NCBI GenBank assembly: GCA_008123405.1
Contig: VSSA01000008.1
Coordinates: 62,001-126,000 of the forward strand
Direction of reading: 5' to 3'
DNA from: Nocardioides sp. BGMRC 2183
Lineage (GTDB): Bacteria; Actinomycetota; Actinomycetes; Propionibacteriales; Nocardioidaceae
DNA length: 64,000 nucleotides
A program made the translations under genes and the position numbers. This document shows, piece by piece, positions 9,001 to 15,599 of the stretch. The notes beneath the pieces were generated by a model. That model saw nothing but the letters and a program-made list of their open reading frames with translations. It was not told the DNA's origin and did not search any database. Position 1 is the stretch's first letter; the number at the start of each line of letters is the position of its first letter.

Positions 9001-10150
9001 TGCCGTCCTCAGTGACCGATCCGGTGGCGGTGTTGTCCACCCGGTTGGTGGTCGCGGCCAGGCTGGCACCGGTGTTGCGGTGGGTCGCGCGCTGGGCGAG
9101 GTCGAGGTCGACCGAGAGCGTCGTACCGCGGGCGACGTCGCCCTCGCAGGTGACCCGGATGCCGCCGACCTCCGCCGGGGTGACGCCGGCCGGCAGGGCC
9201 AGGCCGGTCGGGGTGGCGGCGGCGGTGCCGTTCACCCAGTTCCAGGTGCCGCCGGACTGCACATAGGCGTCGACCCGGACGCTGGTGCATCCGGACGGCA
9301 GGTCGACCGCGCCGAAGCCGGTGAAGTCGGTGATCGTGAAGGGGTTGCTCGGGTCCAGGGAGGCCGCATCGGCCGGGGCAGCCTTCGGCTCCTGGAGGAC
9401 GACCTGGTCGACGGCGACGTTCGAGGTGTTGCGCGCGTCGATGGCGATCGTGGAGGCGCCGCCGGGCTGATAGCTCTGGCGGTTGTTGCTCCAGGCCTTG
9501 TCGACAGCGACGCCGATGGTCACCGGGGATTCGATGTTGACCGTCGCCGAGGCCCGCTGGGTGTCGGCGTTGCTCGCGGTGACCTCGGCGGTGTTGACGA
9601 TGTCAGGGCTCGTGCCCGGCGGGTAGTCGTCCGGGACCTGGAGGGAGATCTGCACGGTGTAGCTGCGGCCCGCGGCCAGGCCGGTGCCCACCGGGGTGGT
9701 CGTGGGCTCGGCGATGTCCACGGTCAGCGTGGTGTTGCTGCCCACGGTCGCAGGGGGCGTGGCGCCTCCGCCGGGACCCCAGGTGACGGTGCGCGGGATC
9801 GCGTTGGGGCTGTAGGCGACGTTGAGGATCCGGAAGCCGTCCAGCTCGGCCGGCAGCGCGTCGGTGATCTGCGCGTCGAGGCAGTCCTCCTCCGAGCACC
9901 GCACCTGGATCGTGTAGGTGAACGCCTCACCCGGAGCCGGGGTGGCGTTGTCCACGCTCTTGTCGATCGCCAGCGACTCGGCGGCGGCGGTGGCCGCGAC
10001 AGAGGTCAGCAGCGGTACGCCGAGCACGGCCGTCAGGACCGCAAGCATCCCGATCAACCAGTGCCGGATGCTCCGGCGCGCCGGGTCCCCGGTCCTGTCC
10101 GGCGCGCCGGAGGCGCCCGTCGTCGATGCCAACTGCTTCCCCACGGACAT
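3053..10150 (-). CDS. Giant secreted surface protein, LPDTG cell-wall anchored, with DUF11/fimbrial-type and DUF5979-like repeats
   Basis: A 2365-residue protein. The ATG at 10150 is preferred over an in-frame GTG at 10165, because GGGGAG lies 8 bp before the ATG and overlaps that GTG. The N-terminus has a long basic leader, a hydrophobic core and a likely cleavage after ATAAA (about residue 50). The body consists of tandem beta-sandwich modules with Asn/Thr-rich DUF11-like and isopeptide-type fimbrial signatures (for example VDKSVDNATPAPGEAFTYTI and VEVTKSVTP). Residues ~1836-2310 hold four consecutive DUF5979-like units, each with a late Cys-containing T(S)CTVTET-type strand. The C-terminus is LPDTG (2332-2336), a transmembrane helix and RNRRTP, a sortase sorting signal. 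Likely an adhesin or stalk on the cell wall. No sortase gene is in the window. The upstream LuxR-type regulator may control it. Confidence 0.85.
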   Translation of the reverse strand: MSVGKQLASTTGASGAPDRTGDPARRSIRHWLIGMLAVLTAVLGVPLLTSVAATAAAESLAIDKSVDNATPAPGEAFTYTIQVRCSEEDCLDAQITDALPAELDGFRILNVAYSPNAIPRTVTWGPGGGATPPATVGSNTTLTVDIAEPTTTPVGTGLAAGRSYTVQISLQVPDDYPPGTSPDIVNTAEVTASNADTQRASATVNIESPVTIGVAVDKAWSNNRQSYQPGGASTIAIDARNTSNVAVDQVVLQEPKAAPADAASLDPSNPFTITDFTGFGAVDLPSGCTSVRVDAYVQSGGTWNWVNGTAAATPTGLALPAGVTPAEVGGIRVTCEGDVARGTTLSVDLDLAQRATHRNTGASLAATTNRVDNTATGSVTEDGTTKTDDGTANYVVSPLVPTVEASKNISPQRILAGQSANATIGATNGATTVTELRLADLGFFTSEITFGGFSGPLTWPAGATSATITYHTLDGTPATTTETVTSGQTPAGPSEPISGFKITYTGEIAAAESGGAAFTIVTSVDATGNAPTLSLNNTVDVDVEASNGLTDEASATDDLTITNPAIDVTLDKTVRPSAAVQPGDTVTTSLAATAVATGDGAYVDSIVIEDSWGTAASCTGFWNAFDLRAIAPTQVPDNTRLVLEVQDGAGAWHEVTTYGPTAGASVFQLTEAQLAAALPGGLTADAVQGIRFTFTDADGFPATTTVTPNVVFDARSDLRKDTCPTPVPGSQRSYTNTATTTADGDTGGGRPLTDSATDTGQGTVAYPVGPPGPLDIAKSWNRDTVDAQSGARPTTTLGWNVTDGYSPVRITDMADEPSAADVDETVYDAFDLVRIEPVSASNTPFSSGWYLKYDTVTRVELFNATTGTWESVPAPGGSWMTGNRGFKGHTLTTAQRTTTIGVRLTFAETAADTTARQQAQQVGSAFDPYAPAPGTGVGSGGSNRANVLTWELRDQKRSDGSWVVEEELFNTDDEGLVDNTTRLTGTPVGGGTDVTTTDNDTIQILDPDPGVEVTKSVTPTRDVHTPPAGSPAAAYPTATWTIVASNSSTAPASYVRVTDPATCTDTDLADCQSAGTPTDAVADPWDTGADYLTDDDTPNSFERFDATRITVGASIGAEVDLASSTVWLLRYSGGTYATEQTTAAAVNAMTAAQLADVVGISVTYQPTDPAASGGTITQANDLTIVIDTRLRATLRSSGEPLVLRAGQTYDQTNRVYAQSYDPITSPDVLTGDVDDATVQITGGEVNVAATKAVTPAQITEPANLADQDTARVVLGANQGTAPRSTLSPSRVVIEDQADSPDFWDSFDFAGNLEVQQMPAGADRVRVDLYDGSAWVEGTAGPATGIVLPEVPAGQVQGIRFVFTRADGALFSPVVPAPNWTARVAYDVDLRTTYRTSGEELEFPSTIDNTQTSQSFRPDGNDSEPADASDSVELVVGTHELAVNKLTNEGTRLASAGDIVPFDLTLTNNGTGFLTLTELRDTLPAQLSYSGEPAPEFTAQADGLLSDDVTVTVDGSDIVFDWPTGGDRMAPGETFRIRLWLELLPGLAAGESATNTMVATTAEELTRCTNTVAGGATTDDWATTPTTCGTSDFIGVVNGPNLYTVKGVAGSLEGAYRPGSTTACTPMLDVDGASYYRPNCVAHSQVGGTDDWALHTVNAGTISIDEMTIFDQLPASDDAKLVAGTPRGSTYRPELVADSLKVNAPEGTTITTEVTTSANVCVGTWSNLVDQPVCEQSGETWTAAGPGTDWSQVTGLRVHLDFTTSTAGALQPGQAADITYSSRNDLRDADNPDGVTRSVPVDDDFAWNQFGVKFLNTGADKWRKIAPNQVAVHLRSGSVQVTKEITGPAAQYAAEEFRVDVACRVGSGDDAQTLDLGDDAVVELSEANDHTVRVDGIPLSEQGTSCTFTEQGQIGEFGESSRSGSPVTVDVTEPTDPALPVADQQVPSAQAVTIGNDYQYTGLSLTKRIDTDATDVDLGPFGFTLGCTSLTGRAVTFDDAGTTELAFTVAGDETWTAPVDRIPVGASCEVTETDADAADHLVVTGDNVVDNGDGSATVTPGLEPAEIVFTNGYDAGTVTLAKVVDGDGATRYGTGTFVFDVTCTYADQTPFEGEVELMAGATRTLGPYPVGTSCTVAETGTGGATTSVLEPADGVVVVPAPEPAGSTPNTGAPTNVTLTATNTFDLTSMEVEKQRLGDLSVDGATGPFTVSLECTWLVDGARVGFDVPGGAERVLKKANGYRASYQELPSSAVCTLTETETGGADDTSIRSIVAGDRSQQDGTEATLDLSTTDGPGQAAVVVTNTFETPDRGTDPGGEKDPGDKGNDGDNGWLPDTGAGFGRGLLVLAVALLLAGLFVVARNRRTP

Positions 10151-10312
10151 GCAACAACTCCCCACTCATCCGCGCCGCCGCGTGCGGCACGGGTTTCAGC
10201 GGTGGGAGCAGGTCCCCCGCACGGCCCAGTTGGAGCACGGGGCGGTGCGGCTGTCCCACCAACAGCGCAGTGAGTGCACCATCGGAGCCGGGACCAAGGA
10301 CATGGGGAGAAA

Positions 10313-10345
10313 CCTCCTAGACGCCCGTCGGGGGTCCCTAGGAGG
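10313..10345. promoter_or_regulatory. 8-bp perfect inverted repeat upstream of the surface-protein gene
   Basis: CCTCCTAG (10313-10320) and CTAGGAGG (10338-10345) flank 17 bp in the 204-bp gap between the LuxR-type regulator gene and the surface-protein gene, both on the minus strand. It may be a terminator for the regulator gene or an operator; there is no U-run. The rest of the gap (10151-10312) shows no recognisable element. Confidence 0.4.
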
Positions 10346-10354
10346 GTGGGCGCG

Positions 10355-12943
10355 TCAGCCCTTCTGGCCGAGCTCGTCGGAGGGCTCCGCCAGCAGCTGC
10401 CGGAGGCCGGAGCGCCCGGAGACCCCGAGCTTGCGGTAGGCGCTGGTGAGGTGGTTGTCCACGGTGCTCGCGGAGATGCCCAGCTGCTGGGCCACCTCCC
10501 GGTTGCTCAGCCGGGCACGGACCAGGTCCACGATCTCCTGCTCCCGATCGGTCAGGTCGCCGGCTCGCGCGGTCGGCCCGCCGGCGAGGGGTCGCGCCTC
10601 GCTGGTCTGCTCGATCCCGAGCCGCAGCCGGTGGAGCTTGCGGCGTACCTCACTGGTGGACGGCGCCATCGTCTCCGCCCAGGCCAGCGTGTCGACGGCG
10701 ACGACGTCCAGGCCGGCGCCGTGCAGCATGCCTGCGGCACGGAGGGCACCCGACGGGTCGCGGCTGCCCAGCGTCTCGGCGGCCTCGTCGAGTCCGTCGT
10801 AGAGACCCAGTCCGGCACTGCCGGTCCGTAGCTCACCAAGAAGGTCGGCGGCCTCGTCGACGACACCGAGGCGGAGACACTCACCCAACGCCAGCGCAGC
10901 CAGCAGCCCGTGATCGACGTCGATCGCGTGGCGGGCCGCGTCGCAGATGACCCGGGCGGCTCCGTCGCGGTCGCCGCGGGAGGCGAGCGCCAGTCCCTCC
11001 ACCGTCGCGGTCACCACGGCGACCTTCGGGTCGGATGCGTGCTCGGCCGGCAGCGCGGCGAGCAGCTGTTCGGCGGTATCGATCTCGCCCGCGCTGGCCG
11101 CGAGGAGCGGGCGCAACGCCCGGGCCGCGCCGAGGAAACCGACCGGATCGCGCCAGGTGAGCAGCTCCACGGCGAAGCCGGCCAGGGTCGAGGCCTGCTC
11201 CAGCCGGCCGCGCAGCGCGAGGTGGCGGGCCAACAGATAGGTCCACAAGCCCGCAGCGTCCGCGGCACACCCGGTACGTCGCTCGACCACCACCTGCTCT
11301 GCCTCGGCCCCGCGGCCCTGCGCCAGCAGTGCGAAGTAGCGCTGGAGGTGCACCAGGTCGGCGGCGTGCGGCTCCAGCACACCGTGCCGGCGTTGGATCC
11401 GGGTGAGCAGCTGGGCCTCGGCAGCGGTGTCGTGCCCGCCCATGGCACCCACGACGATCGAGGCGATCGCCGCCCGCACCTCGAGCGCCGGGTCGACGTC
11501 CTCGCCCCAGGAGCCCTGCGTCGGCAGGGCAACAGTGCGGCCGGCGAGCAGTTGCCAGGAGCGGATCTCCGGAGCCAGCGCGGCCCGCTCCGCCTCCCCG
11601 AGGTACGGGTCGTGCGCCGCGGCGAGGCGCAGCGCACCGGCCACCTCGAAGCGGCGCTGCACCAGGTGAGCGCCGTAGCGGGAGACCACGAGCGCGCGCT
11701 CCGCGGGCTCGCTGACACGCTGGTCCACAGCGGTGAAGACCGCGTCCGCCTCGGCGATCCGGCCCAGCCAGGAGAGGCTGCTGGCGCGGTACAGCTGGGC
11801 TGCGGTGCTGGGCTCCCAGCCCGGCCGATGCTCGGCGTGCAGGGCGTCGAGCTGCACCGCCTCCAGATACTCGCCGCGGGCATAGGCGTGCCCGATCGCC
11901 CACTCCACGTCCTCGTCCGTCGCCCCGCCGCCGTGGCATCGCAGCCGCACCGCGACGAAACGGGCGGCATCGCCGTCGCCGCTCTCCAGCCCACGGGCGA
12001 CCCGCTCGGCGAAGGCGTCGCGCTCCTCGTGGGTCAGGGTGGTCAGCGTCGCCTCGCCGAGCAACGGATGCGCCGGCCGGAGTGTGCCCGAGGACATCCA
12101 GTGCAGCAGGGACTCATCGACCAGCCGCTCGGCCCGCCGCCGCTGCTCCGGGGTCAGCAGATCCGCGATCGGCGCGCCGTCGGCCAGCGTGGCCAGCGCG
12201 ATCAGCTCACGATCAGCGTCGGCGAGGTCGGCGACCCGGTCCCGCATCGAGCGGCGCACGTCGGTCGGCACCTCGATCGGCTCCAGCTCGATGCCGGAGT
12301 CGACCCGCGCGACCAGCCCCCGGCGCTCGGTCCGCAGCAGCACCTCGCGCAGCAGCATCGGGTTGCCCTGGGTCTGACGCAGCAGGCGGGCCACGTCGTC
12401 GGGGCGCGGGGCGGCGTCGTACCGGCGGCGGAGCAGGAGTCGGATCTCGTAGAAGTCGAAGCCGCCCACCTCGACCTGCGTCGCCACCCGCTCGTGCAGC
12501 AGGCGTTCGATCGGCCCACCGGCCAGGTGCTCGGTGCGGCCGGTGAGGACGGCACGGACGCCGTAGACCCGCACCAGTTGGTACACCACGGCTGCCGAGG
12601 TCGGGTCCAGCAGCGGTGCGTCGTCGACGAGGAGGAGCGGCGCCGGCGTCAGCGATCCGGCCGCCGTCATCAGGGACTGGGCGGTCCAGGTGGCCGGGTC
12701 GAGGCCGAGACGACCGGCGTGCGGCGCGAACGCGGCCAACGGCACCTCGGCCAGCTCCGCCAGCCCGACCAGGGTCAGCACCTCGCCACCCCGACCCTGC
12801 CAGGCGTCGGCGACCTGGCTGGCGACCGTCGACTTGCCCATACCGGAGGCGCCGGTGAGCATCGCCGCACCGAACGGTCGCGACGCGAGGCTCTGCTCGA
12901 CCGGCGCCACGATCCGCGGCCGGCGGAGCAGGGGCCAGTCCAT
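10355..12943 (-). CDS. LuxR-family transcriptional regulator with N-terminal AAA/STAND ATPase (LAL type)
   Basis: An 862-residue protein of the large ATP-binding LuxR class. Walker A GASGMGKST is at residues 31-39 and a Walker B-like LLLVDDA follows near residue 110. A long alpha-helical sensor region with TPR-like character spans about 300-780. The C-terminal LuxR helix-turn-helix (LTDREQEIVDLVRARLSNRE, then STVDNHLTSAYRKLGV) ends about 15 residues before the C-terminus. The ATG at 12943 has no Shine-Dalgarno, but TAGTCT lies 7 bp upstream on the minus strand, fitting a leaderless transcript. It is divergent from the MarR gene and sits directly upstream of the giant surface-protein gene on the same strand, which makes that gene a plausible target. 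The effector is unknown. Confidence 0.87.
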   Translation of the reverse strand: MDWPLLRRPRIVAPVEQSLASRPFGAAMLTGASGMGKSTVASQVADAWQGRGGEVLTLVGLAELAEVPLAAFAPHAGRLGLDPATWTAQSLMTAAGSLTPAPLLLVDDAPLLDPTSAAVVYQLVRVYGVRAVLTGRTEHLAGGPIERLLHERVATQVEVGGFDFYEIRLLLRRRYDAAPRPDDVARLLRQTQGNPMLLREVLLRTERRGLVARVDSGIELEPIEVPTDVRRSMRDRVADLADADRELIALATLADGAPIADLLTPEQRRRAERLVDESLLHWMSSGTLRPAHPLLGEATLTTLTHEERDAFAERVARGLESGDGDAARFVAVRLRCHGGGATDEDVEWAIGHAYARGEYLEAVQLDALHAEHRPGWEPSTAAQLYRASSLSWLGRIAEADAVFTAVDQRVSEPAERALVVSRYGAHLVQRRFEVAGALRLAAAHDPYLGEAERAALAPEIRSWQLLAGRTVALPTQGSWGEDVDPALEVRAAIASIVVGAMGGHDTAAEAQLLTRIQRRHGVLEPHAADLVHLQRYFALLAQGRGAEAEQVVVERRTGCAADAAGLWTYLLARHLALRGRLEQASTLAGFAVELLTWRDPVGFLGAARALRPLLAASAGEIDTAEQLLAALPAEHASDPKVAVVTATVEGLALASRGDRDGAARVICDAARHAIDVDHGLLAALALGECLRLGVVDEAADLLGELRTGSAGLGLYDGLDEAAETLGSRDPSGALRAAGMLHGAGLDVVAVDTLAWAETMAPSTSEVRRKLHRLRLGIEQTSEARPLAGGPTARAGDLTDREQEIVDLVRARLSNREVAQQLGISASTVDNHLTSAYRKLGVSGRSGLRQLLAEPSDELGQKG

Positions 12944-12950
12944 GCCGGAC

Positions 12951-12972
12951 AGACTAGTGGCGCACTAGCCAC
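12951..12972. promoter_or_regulatory. Palindromic operator candidate over the -10 of the LAL regulator gene
   Basis: CTAGTG-GCG-CACTAG (12954-12968) is a perfect dyad with a 3-bp spacer. It overlaps the minus-strand TAGTCT -10 element (12951-12956) of the LuxR-type gene and lies in the gap before the MarR gene. A second overlapping dyad GTGGC-N6-GCCAC spans 12957-12972. Dyads of this size are typical MarR targets, so MarR repression of the neighbour is a reasonable inference. Confidence 0.45.
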
Positions 12973-13009
12973 GCCCGGAGCAGCCGGCGGATCCGCGCGC
13001 AGGTGTCGG

Positions 13010-13022
13010 TACCATCACGCGG
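13010..13022 (+). promoter_or_regulatory. -10 element of a leaderless promoter for the marR gene
   Basis: TACCAT at 13010-13015 is followed by seven bases and then the ATG at 13023. No Shine-Dalgarno is present. The spacing places transcription start at or within a base of the start codon, as in actinobacterial leaderless genes. Confidence 0.5.
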
Positions 13023-13553
13023 ATGCCCCAGCCGCTACCCTCCGACCCGATCGCCCAGGCGCGCCAGAACTGGCGGGACCACGGGTGGGCCGAGGCTGCC
13101 GACGGCATGGCGGTGGTGACCTCGGTCTTCCGGGTCAACCAGATCCTGGTGGCCAGCATCGACGCGGCGCTCAAGCCGTTCGGTCTCTCCTTCGCCCGGT
13201 TCGAGATGCTCCGGCTGCTCGGGTTCACCCACGCGGGCCGGATGCCGATGGGGCGCGCTCGGGATCTGCTCCAGGTGCATCCGACCAGCGTCACCAACAC
13301 CGTCGACCGGCTCGAGGCCGACGGTCTGGTACGACGCACGCCGAACCCGCACGACGGTCGCTCCTTCCTCGTCGAGATCACCCCTGCCGGACGCGACCTG
13401 CTCGCCACCGCGACCACCGCCCTCAACGAGCAGGTCTTCGCCGGCGTCGACTTCGACGCCGAGGAGCTGCGGACGCTGAGCCGGCTGCTCGCCGGCTTCC
13501 GGCGACGTGCCGGCGACTTCCGGGATCCGAAGGACCCGCCCGAGCCGTTCTGA
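13023..13553 (+). CDS. MarR-family transcriptional regulator
   Basis: A 176-residue winged-helix protein. Residues ~30-50 form the first dimerisation helix, FEMLRLLGFTH begins the DNA-binding core, HPTSVTNTVDRLEADGLVRR is the recognition helix, and NPHDGRSFLVEITPAGRDLL is the wing with the MarR-typical D-x-R and T-x-x-G-R signature. It is slightly longer than the usual ~150 residues, with an N-terminal extension of about 20. Its neighbours are a LuxR-type regulator (divergent) and a small membrane protein (downstream, with its own promoter). The valine operon nearby is convergent, so regulation of that operon by this protein is possible but not shown by position. Confidence 0.88.
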   Translation: MPQPLPSDPIAQARQNWRDHGWAEAADGMAVVTSVFRVNQILVASIDAALKPFGLSFARFEMLRLLGFTHAGRMPMGRARDLLQVHPTSVTNTVDRLEADGLVRRTPNPHDGRSFLVEITPAGRDLLATATTALNEQVFAGVDFDAEELRTLSRLLAGFRRRAGDFRDPKDPPEPF

Positions 13554-13585
13554 ACCCTCGGCTACGTCCAACGCCGTCTGCCCAC

Positions 13586-13597
13586 TAACGTTGCGCC
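13586..13597 (+). promoter_or_regulatory. -10 element of a leaderless promoter for the GlsB-like gene
   Basis: TAACGT at 13586-13591 lies 6 bp before the ATG at 13598, with no ribosome-binding site between. No convincing -35 hexamer is seen at the expected distance. Confidence 0.5.
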
Positions 13598-13852
13598 ATG
13601 CTCATCATCGCGCTGCTGTGCTTCGGCATCCTGATCGGCGGCCTCGCCCAGCTCATCCTGGGCCGCCGGATGGCCGACATCAACTGGACCGAGGCCCTGG
13701 TCAGCGGCCTCGTCGGCTCGTTCGTCGGCGGCCTGCTGATCAGCCTGCTGACCGGCAACGGCCTCGACCTGCACGCGACCGGCCTGATCGGCTCGGTGGT
13801 CGGTGCCCTGATCGTCAGCTTCGCGTGGGGCGCGCTGCGCAAGCGCTCCTGA
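13598..13852 (+). CDS. GlsB/YeaQ/YmgE family small membrane stress protein
   Basis: An 84-residue protein with three hydrophobic segments (residues ~1-20, 33-50, 58-80) linked by short Gly-rich turns, and a basic C-terminus ALRKRS. The pattern LxxGLxxGxLAQLILGRRM...VSGLVGSFVGGLL matches the transglycosylase-associated (PF04226) family, whose members are small inner-membrane proteins induced in stress. No enzymatic residues are present, and its molecular role is not known. Apparently monocistronic and leaderless. Confidence 0.8.
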   Translation: MLIIALLCFGILIGGLAQLILGRRMADINWTEALVSGLVGSFVGGLLISLLTGNGLDLHATGLIGSVVGALIVSFAWGALRKRS

Positions 13853-13853
13853 C

Positions 13854-13924
13854 GCCGACCCGTCGCAAACGCACACGTGACGCGCGCCGACCCGTCGCAA
13901 ACGCGTGTGCATCTGAGCCGGGTC
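13854..13924. repeat. Convergent-junction element A: 19-bp direct repeat plus terminal inverted AGCCGGGTC
   Basis: The 19-mer GCCGACCCGTCGCAAACGC occurs at 13854-13872 and 13886-13904, a 32-bp period. The second copy leads into CGTGTGC (13904-13910), complementary to GCACACG (13871-13877), and the element closes with AGCCGGGTC (13916-13924). It fills the gap between the convergent GlsB and enoyl-CoA hydratase genes and resembles element B at 22697-22768. Probably forms a termination structure. Confidence 0.6.
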
Positions 13925-13935
13925 GACGCCCCTCG

Positions 13936-14718
13936 TCAGCGGTGCGTCCAGGTCGGCGTGCGCTTCTCGCTGAAGGCTGCCATCCCCTCGCTGCGGTCGT
14001 CGAAGGCGAAGGTGGCGTGGAAGGTGCGCCGCTCGAAGCGGACCCCCTCGGCCAGCGTGGTCTCCAGCGCGACCTGGACCGCCTCCTTGGCGGCGTAGAC
14101 GGCCGGCAGCGACAACGACGCGATCTTCGCGGCGACACCCTTGGCCTCGGTGAGCAGCTCGTCGGCGGGGAGGATCCGCGCGACGAGGCCCGCCCGCTCG
14201 GCCTCCTCGGCGTCCATCTGGCGGCCGGTGAGGATCATGTCCATCGCCTTGGCCTTGCCGACGGCCCGGGTGAGGCGTTGGGAGCCACCGATGCCGGGGA
14301 TGGTGCCCAGCGTGATCTCGGGCTGGCCGAACTTGGCGGTGTCGGCGGCCAGCAGGATGTCGCACATCATCGCCAGCTCGCAGCCGCCACCCAGTGCGTA
14401 GCCGGAGACGGCAGCCACGACGGGGGTCCGCACCGCGGCGAACCGGTCCCACAGCGAGAAGAAGTCGGCGAGGTAGACGTCCTGGTAGCCCTGCGCGGAC
14501 ATCTCCTTGATGTCGGCCCCGGCCGCGAACGCACGCTCGGAGCCGGTGAGCAGGATGGCGCCGATCTCCGGGTCGCGGTCGAACTCCTCGGCCGCCGCGA
14601 CGACCTCGCGCATCAGCTCCTGGTTGAGCGCGTTGAGGGCCTTCGGCCGGTTCAGGGTGATCAGGCCGACGCGACCGTCGGTCTCGACGATGATGGTCTG
14701 GTAGCTCTGCTCGCTCAC
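13936..14718 (-). CDS. Enoyl-CoA hydratase (methacrylyl-CoA hydration in valine catabolism)
   Basis: A 260-residue crotonase-fold enzyme. The oxyanion-hole segments [11 protein letters not shown] (~63-73) and [15 protein letters not shown] (~107-120) are intact, and both catalytic glutamates are in place (Glu114 in GGCEL and Glu134 in GQPEITLG), so it is a true hydratase rather than a hydrolase-type homologue. It is the last gene of the five-gene valine operon; its ATG overlaps the mmsB stop region by 4 bp (14715-14718), implying translational coupling. In that setting it would convert methacrylyl-CoA to 3-hydroxyisobutyryl-CoA, though short-chain crotonases are promiscuous and it could also serve beta-oxidation. 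Confidence 0.88.
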   Translation of the reverse strand: MSEQSYQTIIVETDGRVGLITLNRPKALNALNQELMREVVAAAEEFDRDPEIGAILLTGSERAFAAGADIKEMSAQGYQDVYLADFFSLWDRFAAVRTPVVAAVSGYALGGGCELAMMCDILLAADTAKFGQPEITLGTIPGIGGSQRLTRAVGKAKAMDMILTGRQMDAEEAERAGLVARILPADELLTEAKGVAAKIASLSLPAVYAAKEAVQVALETTLAEGVRFERRTFHATFAFDDRSEGMAAFSEKRTPTWTHR

Positions 14719-15596
14719 GCGACCTCCTGGCGGACTCGGTTGATGATGGCGGAGAAGTCGAGTCCTCCCGCGCCACCTTCGGAGAAGGCACGATAGAGGT
14801 CGGCGACGAGCGTGCCGACGGGGGCATCGGTGCCGGTGGACTCCAACGCAGCCATCGCCAGGCCCAGGTCCTTGTTCATCAGGGCGGTGGCGAAGCCGGG
14901 AGCGAAGTCACGGTTGGCTGGGCTGGTCGGCACCGGTCCGGGCACCGGGCAGTTCACGTTGAGCGCCCAGCACTGGCCGGCCGAGGTGGAGATGACGTCG
15001 TAGAACGCCTGGTGGCTCAGGCCGAGCCGCTCCCCCATCACAGCGGCCTCGCTGACCCCGACCATCGAGATCGCCAGGATCAGGTTGTTGCACAGCTTGG
15101 CGACCTGGCCGTTGCCGGTCTCGCCGCAGTGCACGATCCGGCCGGCCATCGGCTCGAAGACCGGGCGTGCCGCCTCGAGATCTTCCTCGGTGCCACCGAC
15201 CATGAAGGTCAGCGATCCCGCCTCGGCGCCGACCACACCACCGGAGACCGGCGCGTCGAGGAAGCGGTGGCCGGCGGCGTCCGCCCGGGCCGAGGCCTGG
15301 CGGGCGTCGTCGACCGCGATGGTCGAGGAGTCGATGAAGAGGGTGCCGGGTCGCGCGGCGGCCAGCACTTCGTCGTACGTCGCGAGGACCAGCGCGCCGT
15401 TGGGCAGCATGGTGATCACGGCGTCGACGTCGGCGACCGCGGCGCTCGGCGCGTCGACCACCTCGACCCCGTGCTCGCCTGCTGCCACCTGGGCGGACTC
15501 GACCGGGTCGAAGCCGACGACACGGTGGCCGCCCTTGACCAGGTTGGCGGCCATCGGGCCGCCCATGTTGCCGAGCCCGAGGAATCCGATCTTCAT
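14715..15596 (-). CDS. mmsB: 3-hydroxyisobutyrate dehydrogenase
   Basis: A 293-residue beta-hydroxyacid dehydrogenase. The N-terminal Rossmann motif [16 protein letters not shown] binds the nicotinamide cofactor (NAD in most family members), DAPVSGG (~114-120) is the substrate-binding signature, and Lys167 in [11 protein letters not shown] is the catalytic lysine. It oxidises 3-hydroxyisobutyrate to methylmalonate semialdehyde, the fourth step from isobutyryl-CoA. The gene begins 3 bp after the hydrolase stop (15600) and overlaps the hydratase gene. Length and motifs fit the family without gaps. Confidence 0.92.
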   Translation of the reverse strand: MKIGFLGLGNMGGPMAANLVKGGHRVVGFDPVESAQVAAGEHGVEVVDAPSAAVADVDAVITMLPNGALVLATYDEVLAAARPGTLFIDSSTIAVDDARQASARADAAGHRFLDAPVSGGVVGAEAGSLTFMVGGTEEDLEAARPVFEPMAGRIVHCGETGNGQVAKLCNNLILAISMVGVSEAAVMGERLGLSHQAFYDVISTSAGQCWALNVNCPVPGPVPTSPANRDFAPGFATALMNKDLGLAMAALESTGTDAPVGTLVADLYRAFSEGGAGGLDFSAIINRVRQEVA

Positions 15597-15599
15597 CTG

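Noticed and set aside
7079-10273. Very long plus-strand open frame opposite the surface-protein gene
   Set aside because: Codon usage is Gly/Arg/Asp-rich in the way expected for antisense of a GC-rich gene; the minus strand carries a signal peptide, repeats and a sorting motif. The plus frame has no recognisable domain.
10910-13588. 892-codon plus-strand open frame across the LAL regulator
   Set aside because: It is antisense to Walker and LuxR motifs and runs over the marR gene in another frame; no ribosome-binding site or homologous motif.
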